This document shows, piece after piece, positions 1-6,718 of a stretch of DNA of 8,827 nt. The notes below the pieces were generated by a model. That model did not search any database, was not told the DNA's origin, and worked only from the letters and a program-made list of their open reading frames with translations. Source of the DNA: Gammaproteobacteria bacterium (GTDB lineage: Bacteria; Pseudomonadota; Gammaproteobacteria; Pseudomonadales; Pseudomonadaceae); assembly GCA_012735335.1 (NCBI GenBank), contig JAAYHO010000141.1, forward strand, positions 1 through 8,827, in the 5' to 3' direction. Position 1 is the stretch's first letter, and every line of letters starts with the position of its first letter. Position numbers and translations under genes: made by a program.

Positions 1-362
1 ACCCCGGCCAGCTCCGGGTACTGCTCATCCAGTAACGCCTGCAATTGCAGAGGGTCTATCTGCTGCTGGTTGATCAGCGCCAGCAGTTCGCTCACGGCGG
101 CAGGAAAGTCGACATCCACCGACACCAACGCATCGTAGTAACGCAGCGCCAGCGCCGTATCCAGAGATTGACGGCCGGCAATCAGCGCCGACAGCGCCAT
201 GAAGTTACCCCGGTCGGCATCCGGTGCCGACTGGGCCACGGCCCAGGGGATCAGCGAAGCGGTATAGGCGGTCAGCAGTCCCGCCAGCACCACGCGCCGG
301 GGGATGACGGGAGGAGTGGCAACGTCGTCAGGCTGCCGCCTGTCCGGGGAAAGAGAATCCAT
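1..362 (-). CDS. Sorbitol-dehydrogenase-type small subunit with Tat signal (partial, C-terminus beyond window)
   Basis: The frame is open without a stop from an ATG at 362 to the left edge, giving 120 codons. A GAGG ribosome site lies about 7 bases upstream. The N-terminus has a twin-arginine pair (R22-R23, followed by VVLAGLL), a hydrophobic stretch to about residue 43, and a likely cleavage after AVA (residues 41-43), so the product should be exported folded by Tat. The next part (FMALSALIAGRQSLD, then RYYDALV) resembles small subunits of membrane-bound FAD sugar/alcohol dehydrogenases (D-sorbitol or gluconate dehydrogenase type). In those complexes the small subunit travels with a GMC-type FAD subunit and a cytochrome c, which would lie to the left of the window. 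The family call comes from remembered sequence pattern; the substrate cannot be read from this part. The leader can fold over the ribosome site (see findings). Confidence 0.62.
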   Translation of the reverse strand, partial: MDSLSPDRRQPDDVATPPVIPRRVVLAGLLTAYTASLIPWAVAQSAPDADRGNFMALSALIAGRQSLDTALALRYYDALVSVDVDFPAAVSELLALINQQQIDPLQLQALLDEQYPELAG

Positions 363-452
363 GACTCAACCTCACTGCGAGACACTGCTCTAAGCTTAGT
401 TGAGATGAATTGGTTCGCCACCGGAGAGGATTCGGTGAATTGCGCTGGAACG

Positions 453-478
453 AAAAAAGGGCCTGAAGGCCCTTTTTT
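453..478. terminator. Rho-independent terminator after tRNA-Gly
   Basis: A perfect inverted repeat has 11-base arms (453-463 and 468-478) around a TGAA loop, with a GGGCC core flanked by six A and six T. It works in either direction by sequence. On the minus strand it starts 9 bases after the tRNA 3' end, so it most likely ends the tRNA transcript and any read-through from pgsA. Confidence 0.92.
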
Positions 479-486
479 CAACATAT

Positions 487-562
<76 letters not shown>

Positions 563-577
563 TTTGGAATGGTGGCT

Positions 578-605
578 ATTCTATCGATCTGCGCCAGCCT
601 GTCAA
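578..605 (-). promoter_or_regulatory. Sigma-70 promoter of tRNA-Gly
   Basis: Read on the minus strand, a consensus -35 TTGACA (605-600) is followed by a 16-base spacer and a -10 TAGAAT (583-578, five of six consensus bases). The expected start of transcription is about 10 bases before the tRNA 5' end. The bases just after the -10 (AGCCACC) are GC-rich, as in discriminators of stringently controlled stable-RNA promoters; that regulatory reading is inference. Confidence 0.85.
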
Positions 606-624
606 GTCATTGATTCAAAAAAGT

Positions 625-1197
625 TTATCTGCCGTTTCCGGAGCCGCTTTCCGGGCGCAGATGTGGCCAGGCGGCCATCAGGTATTTGACCATGGACCAC
701 AGGGTCAGCACCGCCGACAGCGCCAGCAATACGTAGCCCAGCACTACCCAGACCGTCAGCGGGGCAGCCGGGTTGGCCAGCAGCACCACCAGCGCCACCA
801 TCTGCGCGGCGGTCTTGTACTTGCCCAGATTGGATACCGCTACCTGGGCGCGGGCGCCCAGCTCGGCCATCCACTCGCGCAGGGCTGAGATGACGATCTC
901 GCGGCCGATGATCACCACCGCCGGAGCGGTGATCCAGAAGTTGCCGTGACTCTGCACCAGCAGCACCAATGCCACGGCCACCATGAGCTTGTCGGCCACC
1001 GGATCGAGAAAGGCACCGAAAGGCGTGCTCTGTTGCCATTTACGCGCCAGATAACCATCCAGCCAGTCGGTTACGCTAGCGATGGTGAACACCACGGCGG
1101 CAGCCAGGTAGCTCCAGCTGAATGGCAGGTAGTACAGCAGAATGAAGACGGGGATCAGCGCGACCCGCATCAGGGTAAGCATATTCGGGATATTCAT
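625..1197 (-). CDS. pgsA: CDP-diacylglycerol-glycerol-3-phosphate 3-phosphatidyltransferase
   Basis: This is a 190-residue inner-membrane enzyme that transfers a phosphatidyl group from CDP-diacylglycerol to glycerol-3-phosphate, giving phosphatidylglycerophosphate, the committed step to phosphatidylglycerol and cardiolipin. The complete CDP-alcohol phosphotransferase signature is present as D44-x2-D47-G48-x2-A51-R52-x8-G61-x3-D65-x3-D69; these aspartates bind metal and catalyse. Hydrophobic segments occur near residues 10-40, 72-100, 130-140 and 150-165, as expected for a multi-pass protein. Length is normal for the family. The N-terminus [11 protein letters not shown] is the usual start, with a weak AGAG ribosome site. 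It lies 33 bases after uvrC and is probably transcribed with it. The charged tail ([13 protein letters not shown]) is not conserved in my memory of the family. Confidence 0.96.
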   Translation of the reverse strand: MNIPNMLTLMRVALIPVFILLYYLPFSWSYLAAAVVFTIASVTDWLDGYLARKWQQSTPFGAFLDPVADKLMVAVALVLLVQSHGNFWITAPAVVIIGREIVISALREWMAELGARAQVAVSNLGKYKTAAQMVALVVLLANPAAPLTVWVVLGYVLLALSAVLTLWSMVKYLMAAWPHLRPESGSGNGR

Positions 1198-1230
1198 GAC
1201 GTCTCTGTGAACCTGGACTGTGACAGCATT

Positions 1231-3060
1231 CTAGTCGCTATGCAGGGCAGTATATATCTGTTCGGCCAGTTTTTTGCTGATACCTGGCGCTTTGGCTATT
1301 TCGGCGGTGCTGGCGCGGGTCAGTTCCTGCAGGCCACCGAAGTGTTTGAGCAGCTCCCGCCGCCGCTTCGGCCCAACCCCGGGGATGCCTTCCAGGGTTG
1401 AGGTGTTGCGGGTCTTGCCTCGGCGCTGACGGTGGCCGGTGATGGCAAAACGGTGCGCTTCGTCGCGGATATGCTGGATCAGATGCAGCGCCGGAGAGTG
1501 GCCGGGCAGCACCAGCTCGTTGTGCGGATCGTTCAGGTACAGGGTTTCCAGGCCGGCCTTGCGTGTCACGCCCTTGGCCACACCGAGCAGGGTCAGATCG
1601 TGGATAGCCAGCTCCTGCAGCACCTCGCGGGCCATCTTCATCTGGCCCTTGCCACCATCCACCAGCAGGATATCGGGCATCTTGCCCTCCCCTTCACGCA
1701 GGCGGGTAAAGCGGCGCATCAGCACCTGATGCATGGCCGCGTAGTCATCCCCAGCGGTGATACCTTCAATGTTATAGCGCCGATAATCGCTTTTCAGCGG
1801 GCCTTCCGGGCCGAACACCACGCAGGACGCCACGGTGGATTCACCACTGGTATGGCTGATGTCGTAGCACTCCAGCCGCATCGGCAGCTCATCCAGCTGC
1901 AGCGCTTCCTGCAAGGCCTCGAAGCGCGTCTGGATGTTCTGCCGGTTGCTGAGCATGGAAGCCAGCGCCTGCTCGGCATTGGTCACCGCCATGCTCTGCC
2001 AGCGACTGCGGGTGCCGCGCACCTTGTGGCTGAAGGTGACGGAAAAGCCCCGGGCCTGCGCCAGCGCATCGGCAATCACCGGCAGATCCTCATGCACGGC
2101 GTTGACGATGATTTCGCCCGGCAGCTCGCGCTCGGCGCCACCCAGATAGTACTGCGGCAGAAACGCTGCCAGCACCTCACCGGGGCTCTGCTCGATCGGC
2201 ACCCGGGGAAAGTGGTTGCGACTGCCCAGCACCCGCCCCTGCCTGACCATGATCACATGCACGCAGGCGCCACCGGGCATCACCGCTGCGGCGACTATGT
2301 CGACGTTGCCGTGTTCGGTGTCGATGCTCTGCTGATCCTGCACCCGACGCAGCTGGGCGATCTGATCGCGCAGCTCGGCAGCCCGCTCGAACTGCAGCTC
2401 CTGCGCAGCGGCTTCCATGGCCCGGGTCAGCTCGTCGCTCAGTGCATTGCTGCGCCCGTCAAGGAACATCACCGAGTGGCGCACATCCTCGGCGTACTCT
2501 TCTTCGCTGACAAAACCTACGCAGGGCGCCTTGCAACGCTTGATCTGGTATTGCAGACAGGGCCGCAGACGGTTGCGGAAATAACTGTCCTCGCACTGTC
2601 GCACCTTGAAGGTCTTCTGCAGCAGGCTGAGGCTCTCACGGATCGCACCGGCACTGGGGTAAGGGCCGAAATAGCGCCCCTTGGCCTTTTTCGCCCCCCG
2701 ATGCAGTCCCAGCCGGGGATAGGCATCCCCACTGGACAGGTACACATGGGGGTAGGACTTGTCGTCCCGCAGCAGGATGTTGTACGGCGGCCGGGAAACC
2801 TTGATCAGACTCTGCTCCAGCAGCAGCGCCTCGGTCTCGTTGGCGGTAATGGTGGTGTCTATATGCTGGATGCGCGCTACCAGCGCCGCAGTCTTCGGGC
2901 TCAGGCCGGTCTTGCGGAAGTAGCTGGACAGGCGCTTCTTCAGGTTGTTGGCCTTGCCCACGTAGAGCAACTGGCCATCGGCATCGAACATCCGGTAGAC
3001 GCCTGGTTTGCCGGTGACTGCCTTGAGGAAAGCGGCGGCGTCAAAGGGAGCTGCGGTCAT
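1231..3060 (-). CDS. uvrC: UvrABC system protein C, excinuclease subunit
   Basis: UvrC makes both incisions around DNA lesions in nucleotide excision repair after UvrA/UvrB damage recognition. The 609 residues show the full domain order. The GIY-YIG nuclease domain has GVY at 20-22, YVG at 33-35 and a likely catalytic Glu77. Four cysteines at 156, 168, 176 and 180 have the same spacing as the [4Fe-4S] ligands reported for E. coli UvrC. The UVR domain that contacts UvrB lies near 205-240. The RNase H-like C-terminal nuclease has D400, D468 in VDGGKGQ, and H536. Tandem helix-hairpin-helix motifs occupy about 556-606. Length is normal. The start overlaps the gacA stop as ATGA and has no well-spaced Shine-Dalgarno (only an AGG almost touching the ATG), so translation probably depends on coupling to gacA. 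No SOS box was noticed upstream. Confidence 0.98.
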   Translation of the reverse strand: MTAAPFDAAAFLKAVTGKPGVYRMFDADGQLLYVGKANNLKKRLSSYFRKTGLSPKTAALVARIQHIDTTITANETEALLLEQSLIKVSRPPYNILLRDDKSYPHVYLSSGDAYPRLGLHRGAKKAKGRYFGPYPSAGAIRESLSLLQKTFKVRQCEDSYFRNRLRPCLQYQIKRCKAPCVGFVSEEEYAEDVRHSVMFLDGRSNALSDELTRAMEAAAQELQFERAAELRDQIAQLRRVQDQQSIDTEHGNVDIVAAAVMPGGACVHVIMVRQGRVLGSRNHFPRVPIEQSPGEVLAAFLPQYYLGGAERELPGEIIVNAVHEDLPVIADALAQARGFSVTFSHKVRGTRSRWQSMAVTNAEQALASMLSNRQNIQTRFEALQEALQLDELPMRLECYDISHTSGESTVASCVVFGPEGPLKSDYRRYNIEGITAGDDYAAMHQVLMRRFTRLREGEGKMPDILLVDGGKGQMKMAREVLQELAIHDLTLLGVAKGVTRKAGLETLYLNDPHNELVLPGHSPALHLIQHIRDEAHRFAITGHRQRRGKTRNTSTLEGIPGVGPKRRRELLKHFGGLQELTRASTAEIAKAPGISKKLAEQIYTALHSD

Positions 3061-3707
3061 ACCTGATCAGGGGAGGCGTCGATCATGCCATGGCGCACCG
3101 CCAGCAGGGTCAGCTCCACGTCGCTGGTGATATTGAGTTTCTCGAAGATACGGTAACGGTAGGTATTCACTGTCTTGGGACTCAGGTGCAACTTCTCGGA
3201 AATGCTCTGCACTTTCTCACAACCGACGATCATCAGGGCGATCTGCATTTCCCGCTCGGACAGGGCGTCAAAGGGGCCGTCATTGTTGGAGCCGTACATG
3301 CGTGTGAGCAGTATCTGGGCGATATCCGGGCTGATATAACGCTGCCCGGCAGCGACCTTGCGGATCGCCGTGACCATCTCGTCCAGCGGCGCGCCCTTGG
3401 TCACGTAACCCAGGGCTCCGGCCTGCATCAGCCGACTGGGAAAAGGCTCCTCATCGCACACGGTAACTGCTATGACCTTGATATTGCGATCGTACTGCAG
3501 CAGCTTGCGGGTAGCCTCCAGCCCGCCGATACCCGGCATGCGCACGTCCATCAACACCACATCCGGCTGCAGTGCTCTGGCCTGGGTGATCGCCTCTTCG
3601 CCGCTGCTGGCCTCGCCAACGATCGTCAGCCCTGATACGTCGCTGAGCATACGGGTGATCCCCATACGCACCAGGTCGTGATCATCAACCACCAATACCT
3701 TGACCAA
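3057..3707 (-). CDS. gacA: GacA/UvrY-type response regulator (TTG start)
   Basis: This NarL/LuxR-type response regulator acts with the GacS sensor kinase to switch on small RNAs of the Rsm/Csr system, which control secondary metabolism, biofilm and motility. From the TTG start at 3707 it has 216 residues. The receiver domain has acidic pair D8-D9, phospho-acceptor D54 (in LMDVRMPG), T82 and K104. The LuxR-type DNA-binding domain spans about 145-212, with the recognition region [16 protein letters not shown] at 176-191. An ATG at 3758 in the same frame would add 17 residues unlike any GacA I know. The TTG gives the family start ([10 protein letters not shown]) and has an AAAGGGG ribosome site about 6 bases upstream. 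GacA of P. fluorescens is known to use TTG. The gene leads the gacA-uvrC-pgsA unit. GacS is not in the window. Confidence 0.95.
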   Translation of the reverse strand: MVKVLVVDDHDLVRMGITRMLSDVSGLTIVGEASSGEEAITQARALQPDVVLMDVRMPGIGGLEATRKLLQYDRNIKVIAVTVCDEEPFPSRLMQAGALGYVTKGAPLDEMVTAIRKVAAGQRYISPDIAQILLTRMYGSNNDGPFDALSEREMQIALMIVGCEKVQSISEKLHLSPKTVNTYRYRIFEKLNITSDVELTLLAVRHGMIDASPDQV

Positions 3708-3916
3708 ATCAAACCCCTTTAGTGAGCGCAACGGGCGACAGGATACCGCTTGAAACATCTCGCAATGCTGTCACGATAGCAAATTGGCGGATTTTGAGAC
3801 ATCCGTCACACTATCATCCCTGCCCTGACGACTGATGCAATGCGCGGGACTTGCACTTAAGTAGAATTGGCTTTTATCGCTGGCCGGACTGAACTGTCCT
3901 TATTTCTGAGGTGCGC
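3708..3916. promoter_or_regulatory. Divergent intergenic region, gacA / CBS-nucleotidyltransferase gene
   Basis: About 210 bases separate the gacA TTG from the ATG of the plus-strand gene, so both promoters should lie here. On the plus strand the only candidate I see is TTGCAC (3851-3856) with a 17-18 base spacer to TTATCG or TATCGC (3874-3880), which is a weak -10. On the minus strand I find no convincing sigma-70 pair for gacA. No clear palindromic operator, Rsm-type 18-bp GacA box or riboswitch was recognised. The regulatory role is inferred mainly from gene arrangement. Confidence 0.4.
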
Positions 3917-5851
3917 ATGGTTGGTCACGACCCCCTGAATCAGCTCGGCAGAACAGCGGTGCAGCAGAATGTCCATGGTACTCTGACCTTCCTGCTCGGT
4001 CATCCGCCATTCAACCAGATGGACGCCAACCACCTGGCCTGGATGGTAGAACACTGCCAGTTACGCTTTTACGAACAGGGCGACAGCATCATCCGCCCGC
4101 AGGACGGCCCGGTGCAGTTCTTCCACATTGTCAAACAGGGCCGGGTACGCGGCGAGCGACTGATTGTTGGTGAACAGGAGCCGGATACCACCTTCGAGAT
4201 CAGCGCTGGGGAATGTTTTCCGCTGGCAGCACTGATCGGTGAGCGGGCCACCCGTACCGCGCATATCGCCGCTGAGCACACCTTCTGCCTGCAACTGCCC
4301 CGGCAGGATTTCCAGCAGCTCGTCAAGCTGTCACCGATCTTCCGCGACTTTGCCCTGCGCGGTGTCAGCAGCCTGCTGGATCAGGTCAACCAGCAGGCCC
4401 AGCGTCAGGCCCGGGAAACGGTCGGCGCCCTCTATTCGCTGGAAACCCCACTGGAGCAGATTGCCATTCGCCAGCCGGTGGTCTGTTCCGCCGACACCCC
4501 GATTCAGCAGGCAGTCAGGGCCATGCATGAAGCCAGCGTGGGCAGCATAGTGATCACCGGCAGTCAGGCTGCCCCCCTGGGCATCTTCACCCTGCGCGAT
4601 CTGCGCCAGTTGATAGCCGAGGGCGAGGCCGACCTGCAACGGCCGATCAACAGCGTGATGACGCCCTCCCCCTTGCGCTTGCCGGTCAACGCCAGCGCCT
4701 TCGATGCGGCCATTGCCATGACCCGGGAGCATATAGGGCACATCTGTGTGGTGCAGGAGAACAGCCTGGTCGGCGTGGTATCCGAGCGGGACCTGTTTGC
4801 CCTGCAGCGGGTCGACCTGGTGCATCTGGCCCGGGCCATCAGTAACGCAGCGGGTGTCGATGAGCTGGTCGGCCTGCGCGCGGACATTCACCGGTTGGTG
4901 GACAGCATGCTGGCCCATGGCGCCTCCGCCATCCAGCTCACCCACATCATTACCCTGCTCAACGACCAGACCACCTGCCGGGTGATAGAGCTCTGCCTGC
5001 AGCAGTACGGCAATCCCGGTATCGAGTTCACCTGGTTGTGCTTCGGCAGCGAAGCCAGGCGCGAGCAGACCCTGCATACCGACCAGGACAACGGCATCCT
5101 GTTCGAGGCCGAAAGCGACTGGCATGCGCAGCAGATCCGTCAGCAGCTGCTGCCGCTGGCCCGAAGCATCAATGAGATGCTCGCCGAGTGCGGTTTCACT
5201 CTGTGCCGGGGCAATATCATGGCTGGCAACCCGGAGCTGTGCCTGTCGCGGCGGGAATGGCAGCGGCGCTTCAGCGAGTGCATCCGCACCGCCACTCCGG
5301 AGAACCTGCTCGCCTCCTCGATCTTCTTTGACCTGCGCGCGGTCTGGGGTGACCCCAGAGGAGCGGACGAGCTGTTCAACAGCGTGCTGGATATGGTCGC
5401 CGATGCCCCCAGTTTCCAGCAGATGCTGGCCCGCAATGCGCTGGCCAACCGCCCGCCGCTGGGCTTCTTCCGCAACTTTCTGGTCTCCGGCAGCGGCCGG
5501 GACAAGCACACCGTAGACCTGAAGACCCAGGGCCTGACGCCCTTTGTCGACGCGGCGCGCATTCTGGCGCTGGCCCACGGCATCCGTGATACGGGCACAG
5601 TGCAAAGGCTGGCGCAGCTCAAGCAACGCCGGGTGATCAGCGAACTGGATGCCGATGCCTACGATGAGGCTTATCAGTTCATTCAGCAGCTGCGCATGCA
5701 GCAACACCAGCAGCAGGAGCAACAGCAGCGCCCGTTCAGCAACCGACTGGACCCGGAAAGCCTGAACCAGCTGGATCAGCGCATCCTGCGCGAGTCCTTC
5801 CGCCAGGCCCAGCGTCTGCAATCCAGTCTCAGCCAGAGATACCAGTTGTGA
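3917..5851 (+). CDS. cNMP-binding-like / CBS-pair / DUF294 nucleotidyltransferase-like protein
   Basis: This 644-residue protein is predicted to be cytoplasmic, with no signal or membrane segment. Domain order: a cyclic-nucleotide-binding-like domain (about 25-140) keeping a phosphate-cassette-like Glu99 in AGE and Arg113-Thr-Ala; two CBS domains (about 182-237 and 246-302, the usual adenine-nucleotide sensor pair); a GlnD-like nucleotidyltransferase domain with G377-S-E-A-R followed by D389-Q-D391; then a helical C-terminal DUF294-type region. In GlnD the related domain transfers UMP to PII; the substrate here is unknown. The tail has a glutamine-rich stretch (about 591-605) and a predicted helical end. 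I chose ATG 3917 over the in-frame GTG at 3911 because GAGG at 3908-3911 sits five bases before it and overlaps the GTG. The stop overlaps the exonuclease start. I recall a similar pair near acetate-permease genes in P. aeruginosa; no permease is here. Confidence 0.88.
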   Translation: MVGHDPLNQLGRTAVQQNVHGTLTFLLGHPPFNQMDANHLAWMVEHCQLRFYEQGDSIIRPQDGPVQFFHIVKQGRVRGERLIVGEQEPDTTFEISAGECFPLAALIGERATRTAHIAAEHTFCLQLPRQDFQQLVKLSPIFRDFALRGVSSLLDQVNQQAQRQARETVGALYSLETPLEQIAIRQPVVCSADTPIQQAVRAMHEASVGSIVITGSQAAPLGIFTLRDLRQLIAEGEADLQRPINSVMTPSPLRLPVNASAFDAAIAMTREHIGHICVVQENSLVGVVSERDLFALQRVDLVHLARAISNAAGVDELVGLRADIHRLVDSMLAHGASAIQLTHIITLLNDQTTCRVIELCLQQYGNPGIEFTWLCFGSEARREQTLHTDQDNGILFEAESDWHAQQIRQQLLPLARSINEMLAECGFTLCRGNIMAGNPELCLSRREWQRRFSECIRTATPENLLASSIFFDLRAVWGDPRGADELFNSVLDMVADAPSFQQMLARNALANRPPLGFFRNFLVSGSGRDKHTVDLKTQGLTPFVDAARILALAHGIRDTGTVQRLAQLKQRRVISELDADAYDEAYQFIQQLRMQQHQQQEQQQRPFSNRLDPESLNQLDQRILRESFRQAQRLQSSLSQRYQL

Positions 5852-6540
5852 AGCTGTCCCACCTGTTCCGCTCCCGACGAAGCAGCCAGAGCCCTGTTCT
5901 ACCAGAACCCCAGGCGCTGGACAGCACCCCGATCCGGCAGGCCCGGCTGGTGGTGCTGGATCTGGAAACCAGCGGTCTGGATACCCAGCGTGACGATATC
6001 CTGTCCATCGGCGCGGTGGCGGTCAGGCAGGGCACCCTGTTCATGGCCGATCAGTTCGAGCGCACCCTGCATCAGCCCGACCATCAGCCCAACCAGGCCA
6101 CCCTGCTGCACGAAATAGCCCCCTGCGAGATCCAGCGCGGCCAGCCGGTGGAAGCTGCCCTGTTGGACTTCATGCACTACGCAGGAACCAGCGTGCTGAT
6201 TGCCTTCCATGCCGGTTTTGAACAGCGCATGCTGACCCGCAGCCTGCGCCAGACGCTGGGCTGCCGACTGCAGCACCGCTTTCTCGATGTGGCCGAACTG
6301 GCCCCCATGCTCTACCCCGAAGCCGCCCCCCGCTGCGGCAGCCTGGATGACTGGCAGAGCCATTTCCAACTGACCAACAGCGAGCGCCACAACGCCAGCG
6401 CCGACGCCATGGTTACCGCCGAGATACTGCTGATTCTGTTGAACCGTCTCGACAAACAGGGGACCAATAGTCTGGCCGAGCTGAACAACCGAGTCTCGGA
6501 CTGGCGGCGACTCAACCGGGCCCGAGCCATCCGCCTGTAG
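5848..6540 (+). CDS. DnaQ-like DEDDh 3'-5' exonuclease
   Basis: This 230-residue protein has an RNase T/DnaQ exonuclease fold. Motif I is D38-L-E40 (VVLDLETSGLD), supplying two metal-binding acids. Motif II is in the segment IAFHAGFEQRML, where the usual Asp is Glu125. Motif III is H181-N-A-S-A-D186 followed by A-M-V-T, the DEDDh form with catalytic His and Asp. Such enzymes remove nucleotides from 3' ends of DNA or RNA with two metal ions. The first ~30 residues are basic then proline-containing, without a clear signal peptide. The GTG start at 5848 overlaps the preceding TGA as GTGA, implying coupled translation and a shared function with the CBS/nucleotidyltransferase protein. It is not dnaQ itself: it lacks a polymerase-binding tail that I can recognise and the rnhA neighbour. 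Substrate unknown. Confidence 0.87.
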   Translation: MKLSHLFRSRRSSQSPVLPEPQALDSTPIRQARLVVLDLETSGLDTQRDDILSIGAVAVRQGTLFMADQFERTLHQPDHQPNQATLLHEIAPCEIQRGQPVEAALLDFMHYAGTSVLIAFHAGFEQRMLTRSLRQTLGCRLQHRFLDVAELAPMLYPEAAPRCGSLDDWQSHFQLTNSERHNASADAMVTAEILLILLNRLDKQGTNSLAELNNRVSDWRRLNRARAIRL

Positions 6541-6573
6541 CGCCGTTTTGCCGAACAACACCAAGGGTCACCG

Positions 6574-6591
6574 AAGGACTGATCAGTCTTT
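6574..6591 (+). other. 12-bp perfect palindrome / weak terminator or operator
   Basis: GACTGATCAGTC (6577-6588) is a perfect palindrome, extended by AAG on the left and TTT on the right with one G-T pair. As RNA it can form a 7-bp stem around a GATC loop, 33 bases after the exonuclease stop. Only three U residues end it before CAAC, so it would be a weak terminator. It could instead be a protein-binding site upstream of fadL. Confidence 0.4.
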
Positions 6592-6609
6592 CAACAATTC
6601 GCCGCCAAG

Positions 6610-6627
6610 TTACGATTCTTAACGTAA
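6610..6627 (+). promoter_or_regulatory. Inverted repeat TTACG-N8-CGTAA upstream of fadL
   Basis: Two 5-base arms (6610-6614 and 6623-6627) flank an AT-rich centre, ending about 90 bases before the fadL-like start. The spacing suits a dimeric regulator such as a TetR-family protein, but I do not recognise the site and it does not match the PsrA consensus I remember. Possible promoter boxes nearby (TAAATT at 6625-6630; TTGCGC 6639-6644 with GAATAT 6662-6667) are poor matches. Confidence 0.25.
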
Positions 6628-6718
6628 ATTAGCCGGTTTTGCGCCCCTCAAGCGTGGCGTCGAATATTTTTTCCTGATAGCTTCGCGCCTCTGTCAAAAA
6701 CAAGTAGGAACATCTCCG

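Noticed and set aside
1432..3066. 544-codon open frame on the plus strand opposite uvrC
   Set aside because: uvrC is certain from its catalytic motifs. The antisense frame has no recognisable domain and reads as the complement of a GC-rich gene with strong third-position bias.
3708..3758. N-terminal extension of gacA from the ATG at 3758
   Set aside because: The extra 17 residues do not fit the family N-terminus, while the TTG at 3707 has a proper ribosome site and gives the expected start.
3911..3913. GTG start for the CBS/nucleotidyltransferase gene
   Set aside because: The GTG overlaps the GAGG ribosome site; the ATG two codons later is correctly spaced from it.
3708..3916. GacA-binding box (TGTAAG-N6-CTTACA type) controlling the neighbouring genes
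   Set aside because: No such palindrome is present; the only related short sequence is a lone CTTAAG.
4331..5821. 496-codon open frame opposite the CBS/nucleotidyltransferase gene
   Set aside because: The sense frame has clear domains and a ribosome site; the antisense product is low-complexity Gln/Leu/Gly-rich and matches nothing I know.
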